Positions 25,193 through 34,414 of a stretch of DNA of 64,000 nucleotides are shown piece by piece; position 1 is the stretch's first letter; each line of letters starts with the position of its first letter. The notes under the pieces are model-generated. The model was not told where the DNA came from. It searched no databases and saw only the letters and a list, made by a program, of their open reading frames with translations. The translations under genes and the position numbers were made by a program. The stretch lies in assembly GCA_026129685.1 (NCBI GenBank), contig JAHCHO010000002.1:1-64000 (forward strand), read 5' to 3'. The DNA is from Fimbriimonadaceae bacterium (GTDB taxonomy: Bacteria > Armatimonadota > Fimbriimonadia > Fimbriimonadales > Fimbriimonadaceae).

Positions 25193-28100
25193 TCAGGTCG
25201 GTTTTGGCCCGCGACCCGATGGGCCGCCGTGCGTGCCTCGCACCGCCGGAGCGACGTCGAAGGCGACCTCGGTTTTGTTACAGGCGACAAGAATCCGGCC
25301 CTTCGCGACATCGGCCGCGTTGAGGACCATCCCCCAGTCTCGGTAGTGGACGCAGCGATCTCGGTCCAGCGGGATTCGGCGCCCCTCCACGCGCAGGTGA
25401 TCGTCCGACACCCGGAAGGAGGCCTGTTCGAGAGTGGCGGCGTGCTCCAGGTTGACGCGGGTGCCGTCCGGGCTGATCCGGACCGACACGTTGCCGACCC
25501 GAACATCGGTCGCGTAGCCCCGTTTCGGTTCGATCTTCTCCGTCTCCAATCGTTTCCACCAAGCTTCCGGACCGTCGCTGGGGAACGCAACGCGCCATTC
25601 GATCGACTTTTGCAGCGCCTCGCCATCGCACGCGTAGGCACGCTGCTGCTGGCCTCGCTCTCGTTCCCACTCGCCTTGCTGGCGCTTCGTGTAGAGCCAC
25701 CGGCCGGCGGCGGCGTCACGGACCTTGTCGGACGTGGCCCTTGCGCGAAGCCTCTCGTAATATTGCAGCGCGTCCACGAAGACGCCCGCCAGTTCGATGG
25801 CGGCTCCGACCTGGAGCGGGTTGAGGCCGGCGACGTCGTCATGTTCCGAGGAGCCGGAAAGCAGGAGGGACGACAGCTCCTTCTTGTCCCGGGGGGTTGC
25901 TTTGACCAGACGCCGCTCGGCGAGGAGACGCGCGACGATTCCCCGTCGCTCGTCGGCGTTCTGGGACAACCATTCGGCATAGGTCTCGCCTTCGCCCGTC
26001 GGGACTTCGCCTCTCACCAAGAGCGCGACGATCGCCCCCCAATCCGTCGCGGCGGCGAGCACTTCGGCCAGGCGGCGGGTGGCGGCGAGGGCGATTCCGG
26101 CATCGCGGTTGCGGGCCGCTTCCCCGGCGATCCGTTGGATGAGGGTCCGGTCCTGCAGGCCGTTCAGGGACTGGGCCGCCGCCGCCCACCGGCCCAGGGC
26201 AAGGTTCGCCCTGACGACGATCTCTTGGTGCGACGGGGCAAGGGTCCCGGTGCGTTCCTGTTCGACCCGTTGAAGCAGCCGCTCGGCATCGATTGCGATG
26301 CCCTCCGGGTGTTTGGCGTGGAGTTCGGCGAACCAAGGGAGACAATCGGGCAGCGGAAGGGCGGAGACCTTCGCGCGCAGGTACATCGGTTCGACGCCTC
26401 GTCGAGCCTCGGGGTCGATTCGCTCCCAGAGCTCGACCGCCTCGGACATCCGTCCCCCTCGGTAGGCGACTTCCCCGCGCGTGCGCGCCTCGACGCGGAC
26501 TCCCGACCTGACCAAGTCTTCGATCCGTTCGCTGACGAGCCCCAAGAGGGCACCGTCGCAGGTCGCACCGAGAAGCTTGCGGATACAGCCATCGATCGCG
26601 TCCGCCCAACTCGCCTCGGTCAGAATCCGGCGGCGTAGATCCCGGTCCGCCGAGCCGAGGGCAAGGGACAGGTCGTAAAGAAGGGCCTCCCCCTCCCGAA
26701 CCTCGGTCCCGTTCGCCAAGTACGCGGCCACCTTGTACTCGACGGCGTTCCGCACCCTTTCGTGGGAGGTTCCCAGGTTCAGAAGGAAGGTGCGTCCCCG
26801 TTCGCCGGCTCCCCAGGCGGCGATCACGGAACGATCGAGGTCGTTCAACTCGGCCCAGAGTTCGGCGGCCTGCACGAGCTTCTCGGGCTCGTCGGCCCCT
26901 TCGATCTCGAGGGCTTCGGCCCGACAGCGCTTCGCCGACCCGGGGCTTGCGGCTCGACCGAAGGACTGCGCGGCCTGACGGAGGAGGAAGGCGTCGCGGT
27001 GGTGCCTCCCCGCTTCGGCGAGCGTGCGGCCCGTGGCCTCCGGGCTCTCCTGGTCGTCCTGCCAGCTGTTGAGCGTGCCCTGAAGGATCGTGCCACAGCG
27101 CGGGAGCCAAGCGTCCGGGACGGGGGTGCGGTTCGCTCGGGCCGCCTGGTTCCCCTCCGAGAAGATCGGCTGCCAGAAGGACGCGATGTGCGCCCTATAG
27201 TCCACGATGAACAAGCGCTTGCGGGGACGACTCGCCGCCACGTACAGGTTGTTGAGGAAGTACTGCGGCTCGATCGCGCCATCGCCGACCACGGTTCTCG
27301 TGGTGTCGGCGATGGCGCGGGCGAGTTCGGCGGGGCAGGCGCCGCCAAACCCGTACATCACGACGCGCGGAAACTCGAGGCCCTTGACGCGACTCGGACT
27401 GACGACGTTCTTGGGCACACCCGCGTCGTCGAAGTCGACGCAGTCGGCAAGACCGTTGTCACGAGCCCATTCTCCTTCCGCCCCTTCTTCGCACGGGACG
27501 ACGATTCGAATCTCCGATTGGGTTTGGAGGGCCTCGAGGACCCCCGGGTCTTCGCGGGCGAAGTAGACCACGCTGGGCGCGGCGTCGTCGTCGTCCCAGG
27601 GAACCTGAGGTTGGACCTCGGGAATATCGAAGGCCACCCTTCGCACCAGTTGCAGGGAGTTGCAGAACTGGACGATGTTGCGACTGGACCGATAGTTATA
27701 GGTCAGCTCGCGGTAGTTGACGCGGTCGCCGCCCCCCAGTTCCGGCCGGAGGAACTTCTCGGTGAAGAAGGCCTTGGTCGTCTCCCATTTGAAGCCGGTC
27801 GGATTGATCGTTTGAAAGGGATCGCCGGCGAAGGCGATGGGAACCCGGCCCAGTTGGTGCGTCTGAAGCCGCCTCGCGCCAAAGAGGCAGAGTCGGCTCA
27901 GAATCTCCAGTTCGATGCGCGTGAAGTCCTGCGCCTCGTCGCAGAAAAGCGCCGGGTGTTCGGCCCTGAGAAGGTCGTTTTCGAGCAGGTAGCGACCGAG
28001 GTCCTGATGGTCCCAGAACCCCTCTGCGCCCTCTTGTTCTTGGCGATACCGGGTCCAGACGTGCTCGAAGACGGTTTGGAACGTCGCCTGGGTCACCGTC

Positions 28101-29470
28101 TTTTGTCCTTCGGGAAGCTCGGCGTAGTCGTCGGGTTCCAGCCAGCCCTCCGGGTCGGTCCCCTTGATGTAGGTTCGGATCACGTGCCAGGCGAGGCCGG
28201 CGCCTAGTCGGGCGACGGCGTCGCCGCGTCGCCCGACTCCAATTCGCCACCATCGTTTGAACCGACGATAGTCCATCCGGCGCGCCGTGGGGAACAGCTC
28301 GGAGGGAGCGAGTTCGAGGAGCGACTCGTAGAAATTGCGGAAAGGTCCTTGCACGCGATCCTGCAGCGCCGCCCGGAGTTCGTCGGCGGGCAGTTCTCGC
28401 TCTTCGGCCCGGGCGCGGGCGCAAACCAGATTGCGGACGCAAGCCTTTGCTCGCGCCAGAAGTTCGTCGTTGCAGGCGAAGAACAAGGGGGGTGGCGAGA
28501 CGGGCACCGTGGTCAAGTGGTGGTACAGGTACTCGGAGAACAGATACTGCAGGATGGTGGATTTGCCGCTTCCGGCGCGGCCGTTAATGAACAGCGGGAA
28601 GCCCTCTTCCCGCTCGAGGACTTCGACTTCTTCCAGGGAAAGGGCCATATTGGCCTCACGATCCCGCTCGACCTCGAACCAGGCGTCGGGGTTCAGTAAG
28701 AGCTCGAAGGGATAGGCCCGTCGGGTACGGCGCAACACGGCTTCGTCGTCGACGGGCCCGGGTCCAAGAATGTCGGCGTAGTGCGCGCGGGCTTCGTCGA
28801 GGGGAGCGGGACCTCGGAACGGGGTCAGCAAGACGACGCGCTTCGATTCGGGGTCGGCCCGGTAGAGGAAGCCGAAGGCTTGGTCGGCGGCGAGGCGTTT
28901 TTCGGCGATTTCGCCGGTCGGCGCGTCCAGCGTGTCGAGCAGATCCGCGGGAAACAGGGCCAGCCGGCCGGCAAACTCGTCACGCTGCATCGCCTCGACC
29001 CAGCCCTGCGTTTCGCACGCGTGCCAGTCGGCGTAGACCACGCCGTGCTGACCGCGCACCTCCAAGTAGGCTTGCTCTTCGATCGACGCGACAGGCGGGG
29101 GGTCCGGCAACGGTTCGGTTCGCGCGTCGACGAAGGCTTGCAGCGCTTCGTCGGTCAGTTCCTGCTCGAAACGGTTTGCGCCGGGTACGTGGTTGTAGTC
29201 CGATGCGATGAACTGGGCGTACTCGCCGTGCCCCCGAACCAGAAGCCTAAGAAAGCAGACCACGGTATGGTCGCCAACCCGGCGCTCGAGAGCGATCAGG
29301 CGGATTTGCCGCTCGAACCGCTTCTTGAGGTAGAGCGCGGAGTACCGCAGGAAGATCTTGGTGTGCTGATCCCGCTCGACCCGCGCTTTCAGGTTCTCGA
29401 TCTGGGGGAGGTAGTCCCGATGCCGGGCATCCTCCTTGCACATCGTCGTGACCAGTACGTGGACCGCCAT
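25193..29470 (-). CDS. Giant UvrD/TRANK1-like SF1 helicase with helical-repeat C-terminus
   Basis: This 1425-residue protein has a ~280-residue N-terminal part of unknown function, then an SF1A helicase core: Walker A NGRAGSGKST (residues 297-304), Walker B FCDEAQD, motif III FAGDPFQTINPTGF, the YNYRSS motif, and the end motif YVAASRPRKRLFIVD. About 600 residues of helical TPR-like repeats follow and then a small beta-rich end. Such helicases occur in bacterial defence islands and as distant relatives of eukaryotic TRANK1. It lies alone between arrays 2 and 3 of the type III-B family. Its target is unknown. Confidence 0.8.
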   Translation of the reverse strand: MAVHVLVTTMCKEDARHRDYLPQIENLKARVERDQHTKIFLRYSALYLKKRFERQIRLIALERRVGDHTVVCFLRLLVRGHGEYAQFIASDYNHVPGANRFEQELTDEALQAFVDARTEPLPDPPPVASIEEQAYLEVRGQHGVVYADWHACETQGWVEAMQRDEFAGRLALFPADLLDTLDAPTGEIAEKRLAADQAFGFLYRADPESKRVVLLTPFRGPAPLDEARAHYADILGPGPVDDEAVLRRTRRAYPFELLLNPDAWFEVERDREANMALSLEEVEVLEREEGFPLFINGRAGSGKSTILQYLFSEYLYHHLTTVPVSPPPLFFACNDELLARAKACVRNLVCARARAEERELPADELRAALQDRVQGPFRNFYESLLELAPSELFPTARRMDYRRFKRWWRIGVGRRGDAVARLGAGLAWHVIRTYIKGTDPEGWLEPDDYAELPEGQKTVTQATFQTVFEHVWTRYRQEQEGAEGFWDHQDLGRYLLENDLLRAEHPALFCDEAQDFTRIELEILSRLCLFGARRLQTHQLGRVPIAFAGDPFQTINPTGFKWETTKAFFTEKFLRPELGGGDRVNYRELTYNYRSSRNIVQFCNSLQLVRRVAFDIPEVQPQVPWDDDDAAPSVVYFAREDPGVLEALQTQSEIRIVVPCEEGAEGEWARDNGLADCVDFDDAGVPKNVVSPSRVKGLEFPRVVMYGFGGACPAELARAIADTTRTVVGDGAIEPQYFLNNLYVAASRPRKRLFIVDYRAHIASFWQPIFSEGNQAARANRTPVPDAWLPRCGTILQGTLNSWQDDQESPEATGRTLAEAGRHHRDAFLLRQAAQSFGRAASPGSAKRCRAEALEIEGADEPEKLVQAAELWAELNDLDRSVIAAWGAGERGRTFLLNLGTSHERVRNAVEYKVAAYLANGTEVREGEALLYDLSLALGSADRDLRRRILTEASWADAIDGCIRKLLGATCDGALLGLVSERIEDLVRSGVRVEARTRGEVAYRGGRMSEAVELWERIDPEARRGVEPMYLRAKVSALPLPDCLPWFAELHAKHPEGIAIDAERLLQRVEQERTGTLAPSHQEIVVRANLALGRWAAAAQSLNGLQDRTLIQRIAGEAARNRDAGIALAATRRLAEVLAAATDWGAIVALLVRGEVPTGEGETYAEWLSQNADERRGIVARLLAERRLVKATPRDKKELSSLLLSGSSEHDDVAGLNPLQVGAAIELAGVFVDALQYYERLRARATSDKVRDAAAGRWLYTKRQQGEWERERGQQQRAYACDGEALQKSIEWRVAFPSDGPEAWWKRLETEKIEPKRGYATDVRVGNVSVRISPDGTRVNLEHAATLEQASFRVSDDHLRVEGRRIPLDRDRCVHYRDWGMVLNAADVAKGRILVACNKTEVAFDVAPAVRGTHGGPSGRGPKPT

Positions 29471-29745
29471 ACGAGTTCGTTCGCGACCTGGTTCCTCGCT
29501 TCCTGCCCGAACCGTTCGCCAACCGACTTTGCCGGGGGTCTTTCGTTGGCGGCCCGATCGGATCGGGTCTCCTCCGGGTTCGGGGATCGAGGTCCTTCGC
29601 TTCGCCCGGGATGACAGGGCTGGTGCGAAACCGGGATCCTTCGCTTCGCTCAGGATGACACGGGTCGCTCAGGAAGACAGGACTCGCTCAGGATGACAGG
29701 GCGGGAGGCGGGGTTCTACGCTTCGCGCGGGGCGCGGCGGTTCCC
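29471..29745. repeat. Intergenic region with dispersed repeats
   Basis: About 275 bp upstream of the giant helicase gene. From 29585 to 29705 it contains several copies of the CTTCGCTCAGGATGACA element. The helicase promoter must lie in or near this stretch, but no boxes stand out. Confidence 0.7.
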
Positions 29746-29945
29746 CCGGTCCGGTCCGTCCGCTCGACGACCGTCCACGTGGTTTCGGTAGACATTCGTG
29801 GCGCACCTTTTGGGCGTTTCGGCGGGTCGGCGAACTTAGGGGGCGGGTCAAAATCGGGCCGGGTGCGCGCGGGGCCTGTATCGCCGGGAGGCGTCCGAAA
29901 TCCAGGTTCCTAAGGCGACTGTTCGCGTGGTAGACTGCCGTCACA
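29746..29945 (+). promoter_or_regulatory. Leader of type III-B array 3
   Basis: A ~200-bp sequence nearly identical to the leaders of arrays 2 and 4, with a few substitutions (for example CATTCGTGGCGC for CATTCGGGGCGC). It ends ATGGTAGACT-like as GTGGTAGACTGCCGTCACA directly before the first repeat. Its preservation ahead of a one-spacer array suggests a functional leader. Confidence 0.85.
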
Positions 29946-30048
29946 GTTTCCGGCGTGTGCCGGGGGCTATGGATTGAAACTAGCACTGCAAAGCAGCGCC
30001 ACGAACGAAAAGTGTTTCCGGCGTGTGCCGGGGGCAATGGATCGGAGG
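29946..30048 (+). CRISPR. Type III-B CRISPR array 3 (minimal)
   Basis: One perfect 35-bp repeat (29946-29980), one 33-bp spacer, and a terminal repeat (30014-30048) whose last third is degenerate (GGGCAATGGATCGGAGGC). This is the shortest possible array but retains the full leader. It is either a collapsed array or a recently founded one. Confidence 0.93.
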
Positions 30049-30340
30049 CGATCGGGAGGGAAGGGGGACCGAGGAGCGAAGTTGCGTGCGCGGTCGGCAG
30101 CGCGTTCGGGACTGGAGATTCGGGGTCCTTCGCGGCGCTCAGGATGGCGGGCCGGTCCGGGATCCTTCGCTTCGCTCAGGATGACAGGGGGGACCAAGGA
30201 GGGACCTTATCGGACCGGGATCCTTCGCTTCGCTCAGGATGACAGGGCTCGCTCAGGATGACAGGGGCGGGCCGGTCCGGGATCCTTCGCTTTGCTCAGG
30301 ATGATAGAGGGGGGGAGCCGGGTCTGGGTATGGTGGGGCC
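30049..30340. repeat. Dispersed repeats after array 3
   Basis: About 290 bp with at least four copies of the CCTTCGCTTCGCTCAGG element between 30125 and 30305. No gene is supported. The start of the frameshifted CARF-like gene follows at 30341. Confidence 0.75.
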
Positions 30341-31517
30341 ATGGACGCCGTTTTGATCGTCTGTCCCGGCCTCCAGGACCCGGTTCACTTCCAACGGGGC
30401 GCCCGGCTCGAGGGGATGCCCGAGCCGAGGACCGACGCGTGGACGGCGTTCGTTCGGGAGCGGCTATCGGGCGAGCCGGGCGACGTCGCGGCACGGATGG
30501 CGGCGGCGCAGTTGGTTCCCGGACCGCACGTCACGGCTTTGCGCTCGTTTCGCTTCTTGGCGGACCCGACGCCGGAGGTTTACGCCGCGGTGTTCCCGGG
30601 ACGGCCGGTACCCGATCGCGAGGACTTCGAGGACGACGGAAGGACGCGCGCCGCCTCCACGCGGGTTCGATCGTCGAGGTATGGATGTTGCACGACGGCT
30701 CGGACCCGATGGCGGCGCGTTGCGCGCTCCTGCGCGAGTTCCTTCCAGCCTTGACGCCGTGGTTGACGGCAGGCGCCGTGCGGTCGATCGTCCTCGACAA
30801 CGCCTTCGAGGGGGGTGGAAGCCTACGAAAACGAGCCGGACGCGCCCTGCCCTTGGATCGCTCGGGGCGATCGTCCGATCCACACCTTCTATCCGCGCCA
30901 CGCCGAGGCTTGCCTACGGGTGATTCCGGGCGCCTTCCGGGCGCCCGCGCCCGAGTTGCGCGGACGTCGGCCAGTGTTTTTGCTCGGGCCGGGGACGCCC
31001 CAGATGAACCTGGGGTTTCTCGACGCGGGGCGGGAAGCAGAGGTTCGCGCGGCGGAGGACGAGACGCCGGGCGCACCGCCGGCGGTGTTCCAGGTGATCG
31101 GGCCGGAAGACAATCCAAAGGTGATCCACCACTTGGCGCGGGTTCGGCCCTGGGTGATCGAGCGGTTGCGCCCGGAGACGCCGAAGGTCGAGGTCCAGCG
31201 GACCAAGGACTTGAGCCAGCAACTCGAGAAGGCGATCGAACGCCGCTTGAGCGAGGCGAGGCGCCTCCAACTCGAGTTCGCGAACCGTCCTCGGGAGGGC
31301 GCGGGCGACTTGCACGACGGTCGAACAGTGGGGGGCGCGGCGGGCCGCCGCACCGGCGACCCGACCCGTCGAGCTCTGGCGGCAACTCCCCGACTCCGAG
31401 CAACAGGCGATCCTAGGGCAGGCGATCGGCTTATGCGACAACAACGTGGCGATCGGCCGGCTGCTCGGAGTCGGGGAGTCCACGGTTCGGACCTGGCGCA
31501 GGGCGCTCCGGCGTTAG
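30341..31517 (+). pseudogene. Frameshifted CARF-like/HTH gene (paralogue of 59567-60748)
   Basis: Translation in successive frames rebuilds a homologue of the intact protein at 59567-60748: MDAVLIVCPGLQDPVHF to about 30640, then WMLHDGSDPMAARCALLREF, then from a six-G run near 30808-30815 YENEPDAPCPW to LLGPGTPQMNLGFLDAGR, and finally from about 31300 the C-terminal HTH (NNVAIGRLLGVGESTVRTWR) to the TAG at 31515. Three frame changes are needed, one in a homopolymer. It is a recent pseudogene or contains sequencing errors. It lies between array 3 and a CARF gene. Confidence 0.85.
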
Positions 31518-31630
31518 GGGATCCCTCGGGCGCTTCGCCAGGCGTTCCCCAACCTTCGGCGGCCTTCCGAAGAGGAGTCTCGGGTTCGCGCCGAGCAGGA
31601 CGGCTTGGGGCCGGACGCGAACGGTCCACT

Positions 31631-32773
31631 ATGGGAACGGTGATCAGCCTCGTCGGCAACCAGGACCCCTACAATCGGGAGGGGAGGTTCGGCCCGATCT
31701 TGGCGGCGCTTCACGAGGAGTCCGCGTTTGCGGACCAGGCGGTGTTGCTGGTCGCGGTGGACAATCCGGGCGAGACGACGTTGTCCGAGCTTGCCGAGAA
31801 GACCGGCCGAATTCTGGCGATCCGCGAAGGACCGCCTAGGTGGGACGTGGTGAGGCTCGTGGGTCGGCCCGACCGTCGCGAGGACGCGTTCGCGCTGTTG
31901 CTCGGGCAGTTGCTACCCCGGTTGCTCGCTGCGGAGGAGCCGTTGCACTTCATCACGTCGTCGGGAACGCCAGCGTTGCGCGAGGCGATGCACGAGTGCT
32001 GGCTCACGCTCCGGGCGCGCAAGCGGAGTCGCGTGTGGCGGCGGCCGGGTGGCGGGCCGGTACAGGAGGAGGACAGTCTCCATCTGGCCCGGCACGCCGA
32101 CCTGCAGGCGGCGATCGCGCTGATCCGGCGATGCCAATGGGAGCCGGCGCGACAGATCCTGCTCGAACTGGGTTACGGTGCCAACCTCGGGCACCGGTTC
32201 GAAGCGGTTCACGCGGTGTTGTGGTCGCTCTCGTCGCTCGAAAGCGGACGATGGCGGGAGGCCGGACTTCCGAACGGCCTCCCGGACTTCGGCCAAAGCG
32301 GATGGGTGGCCATGGCCAGAGGGGTCAGGGGTCCGTTCCCGGCAGCCTATCGGTTGCGGATGGGGGTCCAGTTGGCTTTCGCCCGGCACCACGCGGTTTC
32401 GGGGCGGAACTACGGTTTTTTGTTGCGCCAGGCGATGGAAAACGCGGTGCGCTCCGTGACGCTGGCCCATGCCCGCACTTTCGACTTCGGGATCCTCCTC
32501 GATGGGGTTCCCGGTCTCTTGCCCGATCTCAGGGATTCCATCGTCGGGTTGAAGACCACCCTGAACCGCTGGGTGCACGACCAGTATGCGCCTCAGGGCG
32601 CGGCGCTCGACGAGTCGGCGATCGTGGTGATCGCCCAACTCCTAGACACGCCGGAGGCCGAGTTGCGCGCTCACCCCTTGATGCCGGAAAACATGACGGA
32701 GTTGTCGGCTCGTCTCCAGCTCGCGGTTTTGGAGGCGATGTACGGAGGGGCGCGCGCGGGACGGGGTCGCTGA
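31631..32773 (+). CDS. CARF-domain protein (type III CRISPR accessory)
   Basis: A 380-residue protein. The N-terminal ~170 residues form a Rossmann-like CARF domain: VISLVGNQDPYNREGRFGPI, VLLVAVDNPGET, and the ligand-loop motif HFITSSGTPALREAMHECW. CARF domains bind cyclic oligoadenylates made by Cas10. The C-terminal part is helical and could be HEPN-like; RSVTLAH fits the R-x4-6-H RNase pattern. It is a close paralogue of 51090-52217 (shared FPAAY and GVQLAFA stretches). The ATG at 31631 is set by the conserved start; the frame is open further upstream through the preceding pseudogene. Confidence 0.83.
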   Translation: MGTVISLVGNQDPYNREGRFGPILAALHEESAFADQAVLLVAVDNPGETTLSELAEKTGRILAIREGPPRWDVVRLVGRPDRREDAFALLLGQLLPRLLAAEEPLHFITSSGTPALREAMHECWLTLRARKRSRVWRRPGGGPVQEEDSLHLARHADLQAAIALIRRCQWEPARQILLELGYGANLGHRFEAVHAVLWSLSSLESGRWREAGLPNGLPDFGQSGWVAMARGVRGPFPAAYRLRMGVQLAFARHHAVSGRNYGFLLRQAMENAVRSVTLAHARTFDFGILLDGVPGLLPDLRDSIVGLKTTLNRWVHDQYAPQGAALDESAIVVIAQLLDTPEAELRAHPLMPENMTELSARLQLAVLEAMYGGARAGRGR

Positions 32774-32840
32774 TACCGACGGGTCGGCACGGACACACGG
32801 CTCGAAGGCGTCCTTCGAAGGGCCGGGCGGGGCGGGGCGG

Positions 32841-33206
32841 TCAGTGCCGCGTGGGACCGTGGGAACGGCCGGCGAGGAAGGCTTGGACGACACCGGAGAC
32901 GCGGACTTCGAGGAAGCGAGGGTTTTCGAGGCACAGGCGATCCGGTTCGAGGTCGTAGACGCGGCGCATGACGATGGCGAGCGCGGCGCGGTCGGGTCCG
33001 GTCAGCCGGGCGAAGGGGGGGTAATCCTTTCGGCACGCCTTGAGGCGACCGCGAACGACGCCGGGGAAGAGGTTCTTGAGCATGAGGTCGGTGGCGAGGG
33101 CGACGTGTTGCCGGAAGATCCGGGCCACCCTCGTGTCATCGAGCCCGTTGGCCCGAAGGTCGGCGAAGGCGAGTTCGAAGCGGCTCACGATTTCGGCGTA
33201 ACGCAT
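32841..33206 (-). CDS. Small hypothetical protein, last gene of the vWA/AAA+ operon
   Basis: A 121-residue, mostly helical basic protein (MRYAEIVSRFELAFADLRAN, FRQHVALATDLMLKNLFPGV, LAIVMRRVYDLEPDRLCLEN). No family is recognised. It follows the DegT-like gene by 95 bp on the same strand and converges with the CARF gene ending at 32773. It may be a dedicated helper of the operon or an independent gene. Confidence 0.6.
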   Translation of the reverse strand: MRYAEIVSRFELAFADLRANGLDDTRVARIFRQHVALATDLMLKNLFPGVVRGRLKACRKDYPPFARLTGPDRAALAIVMRRVYDLEPDRLCLENPRFLEVRVSGVVQAFLAGRSHGPTRH

Positions 33207-33301
33207 GCGGGGGCACCCGCCGCCAGTAGACCGGGACGCGGGGACGGGCGGGCTCCTCGCAGGTTTCTGCGACCCCTCCTCCTTCTTGGGCGGGCGATCG
33301 G

Positions 33302-34414
33302 TCAGGGGCGGGATCCGATACAGGCGACGGCGTCGGGGAACCAGCGTTCGAGACGGCACGCGTTCTCGGCGACAGGGCAGGGAGGGGAGGTTCCCCAGCG
33401 GGCGAGGACGCCGGGGCGACGATGGAGGGGAACGCGGACGGGTCCGGGTCGCAGGTCGGGCAGAAGGACGGACGGGGATTCGCGCGGGTCCTCGGTTTGG
33501 ACGAGGAGGGCGCCCCAGGCGTGACCGGGATCGTTCCAGCCGGCGAGGGGGGCGACGGCGCCTTCCTCGAGGAGGGTCTGGCAGAGCCGGCGCAGCCGGT
33601 GGCTTCGCGCGGCGTGCCAAGCGGCCAGGCTCGGGACGGTGGCGAGGCCGATGACGGCGGCGAGGGGATGGATGCGGTAGGGCCAGAACGTTTCGTGGTT
33701 CGGGGCGGCGGCGGGGGTGCGCGCGTGGCGGGCGAAGCGGTGCGGGTGGCTTCCCGCGGCCATCGCGGCTTCCCAGACGGCACGGTCGTGGGTCACCAAC
33801 ATGCCGCCTTCGCCGCAGGGAAGGTGTTTGCGGGGGCCGAAGGAGAACGCGGCGGCGTCGCCGAAGGACCCGACCGGTCGGCCGGCGATCGTCGCGCCGA
33901 GGGCGGAGCAGGCGTCTTCGATGAGGAAGGCGGGGGCGGCGTCGGCGATCTCGCGGAGGGCGGGCATCGAAGCGGGGCGGCCGGCGACATGGATGGCGAC
34001 GATGGCGCGGGTGCGCGGGGTGACCCGTTCGGCGACGGAAGCGGGGTCGAGGCACCAGGACGCGTCCACGTCGGCGAAGACGGGAACGGCGTCGAGGGCG
34101 TCGAGGAACACGAGGATTTGCCCCCATCCATAGGCGGGGAGGATGACCTCGTCGCCGGGTCCGACGCCTCCGGCGAGGAGGGCCAGGTGGAGGGCGGCGG
34201 CGCCGCTGTTCGTGGCGAGGGCGAACCGCGCGTCGACGAGGTCGGCGAACCGGCTTTCGAACGCGTTGATGGGATCGTCGTCGGAGACGCCATCGAGGAC
34301 GCTCGTTCCGGTTAGGGGCGCGGACAAGGCGGCGAACACGGCCTCGGCGACCTCGGGCAGGTAGGGGGGCCAGGCTTGCCGCTCGGCGAACGGCGCGAGG
34401 GGGGAGGCGATCAT
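33302..34414 (-). CDS. DegT/DnrJ/EryC1-family PLP-dependent aminotransferase-like enzyme
   Basis: These fold-type I PLP enzymes usually transaminate nucleotide sugars. The 370-residue product has the family motifs: TNSGAAALHLAL (phosphate binding), ILPAYGWGQIL, IEDACSALGATIAG (Asp contacting the PLP ring) and FSFGPRKHLPCGEGG, in which Lys should bind PLP. It is complete, but no nucleotide-sugar pathway gene is nearby. Its ATG overlaps the AAA+ stop by four bases, so it is co-translated with the ATPase, a very odd partner. Substrate unknown. Confidence 0.85.
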   Translation of the reverse strand: MIASPLAPFAERQAWPPYLPEVAEAVFAALSAPLTGTSVLDGVSDDDPINAFESRFADLVDARFALATNSGAAALHLALLAGGVGPGDEVILPAYGWGQILVFLDALDAVPVFADVDASWCLDPASVAERVTPRTRAIVAIHVAGRPASMPALREIADAAPAFLIEDACSALGATIAGRPVGSFGDAAAFSFGPRKHLPCGEGGMLVTHDRAVWEAAMAAGSHPHRFARHARTPAAAPNHETFWPYRIHPLAAVIGLATVPSLAAWHAARSHRLRRLCQTLLEEGAVAPLAGWNDPGHAWGALLVQTEDPRESPSVLLPDLRPGPVRVPLHRRPGVLARWGTSPPCPVAENACRLERWFPDAVACIGSRP

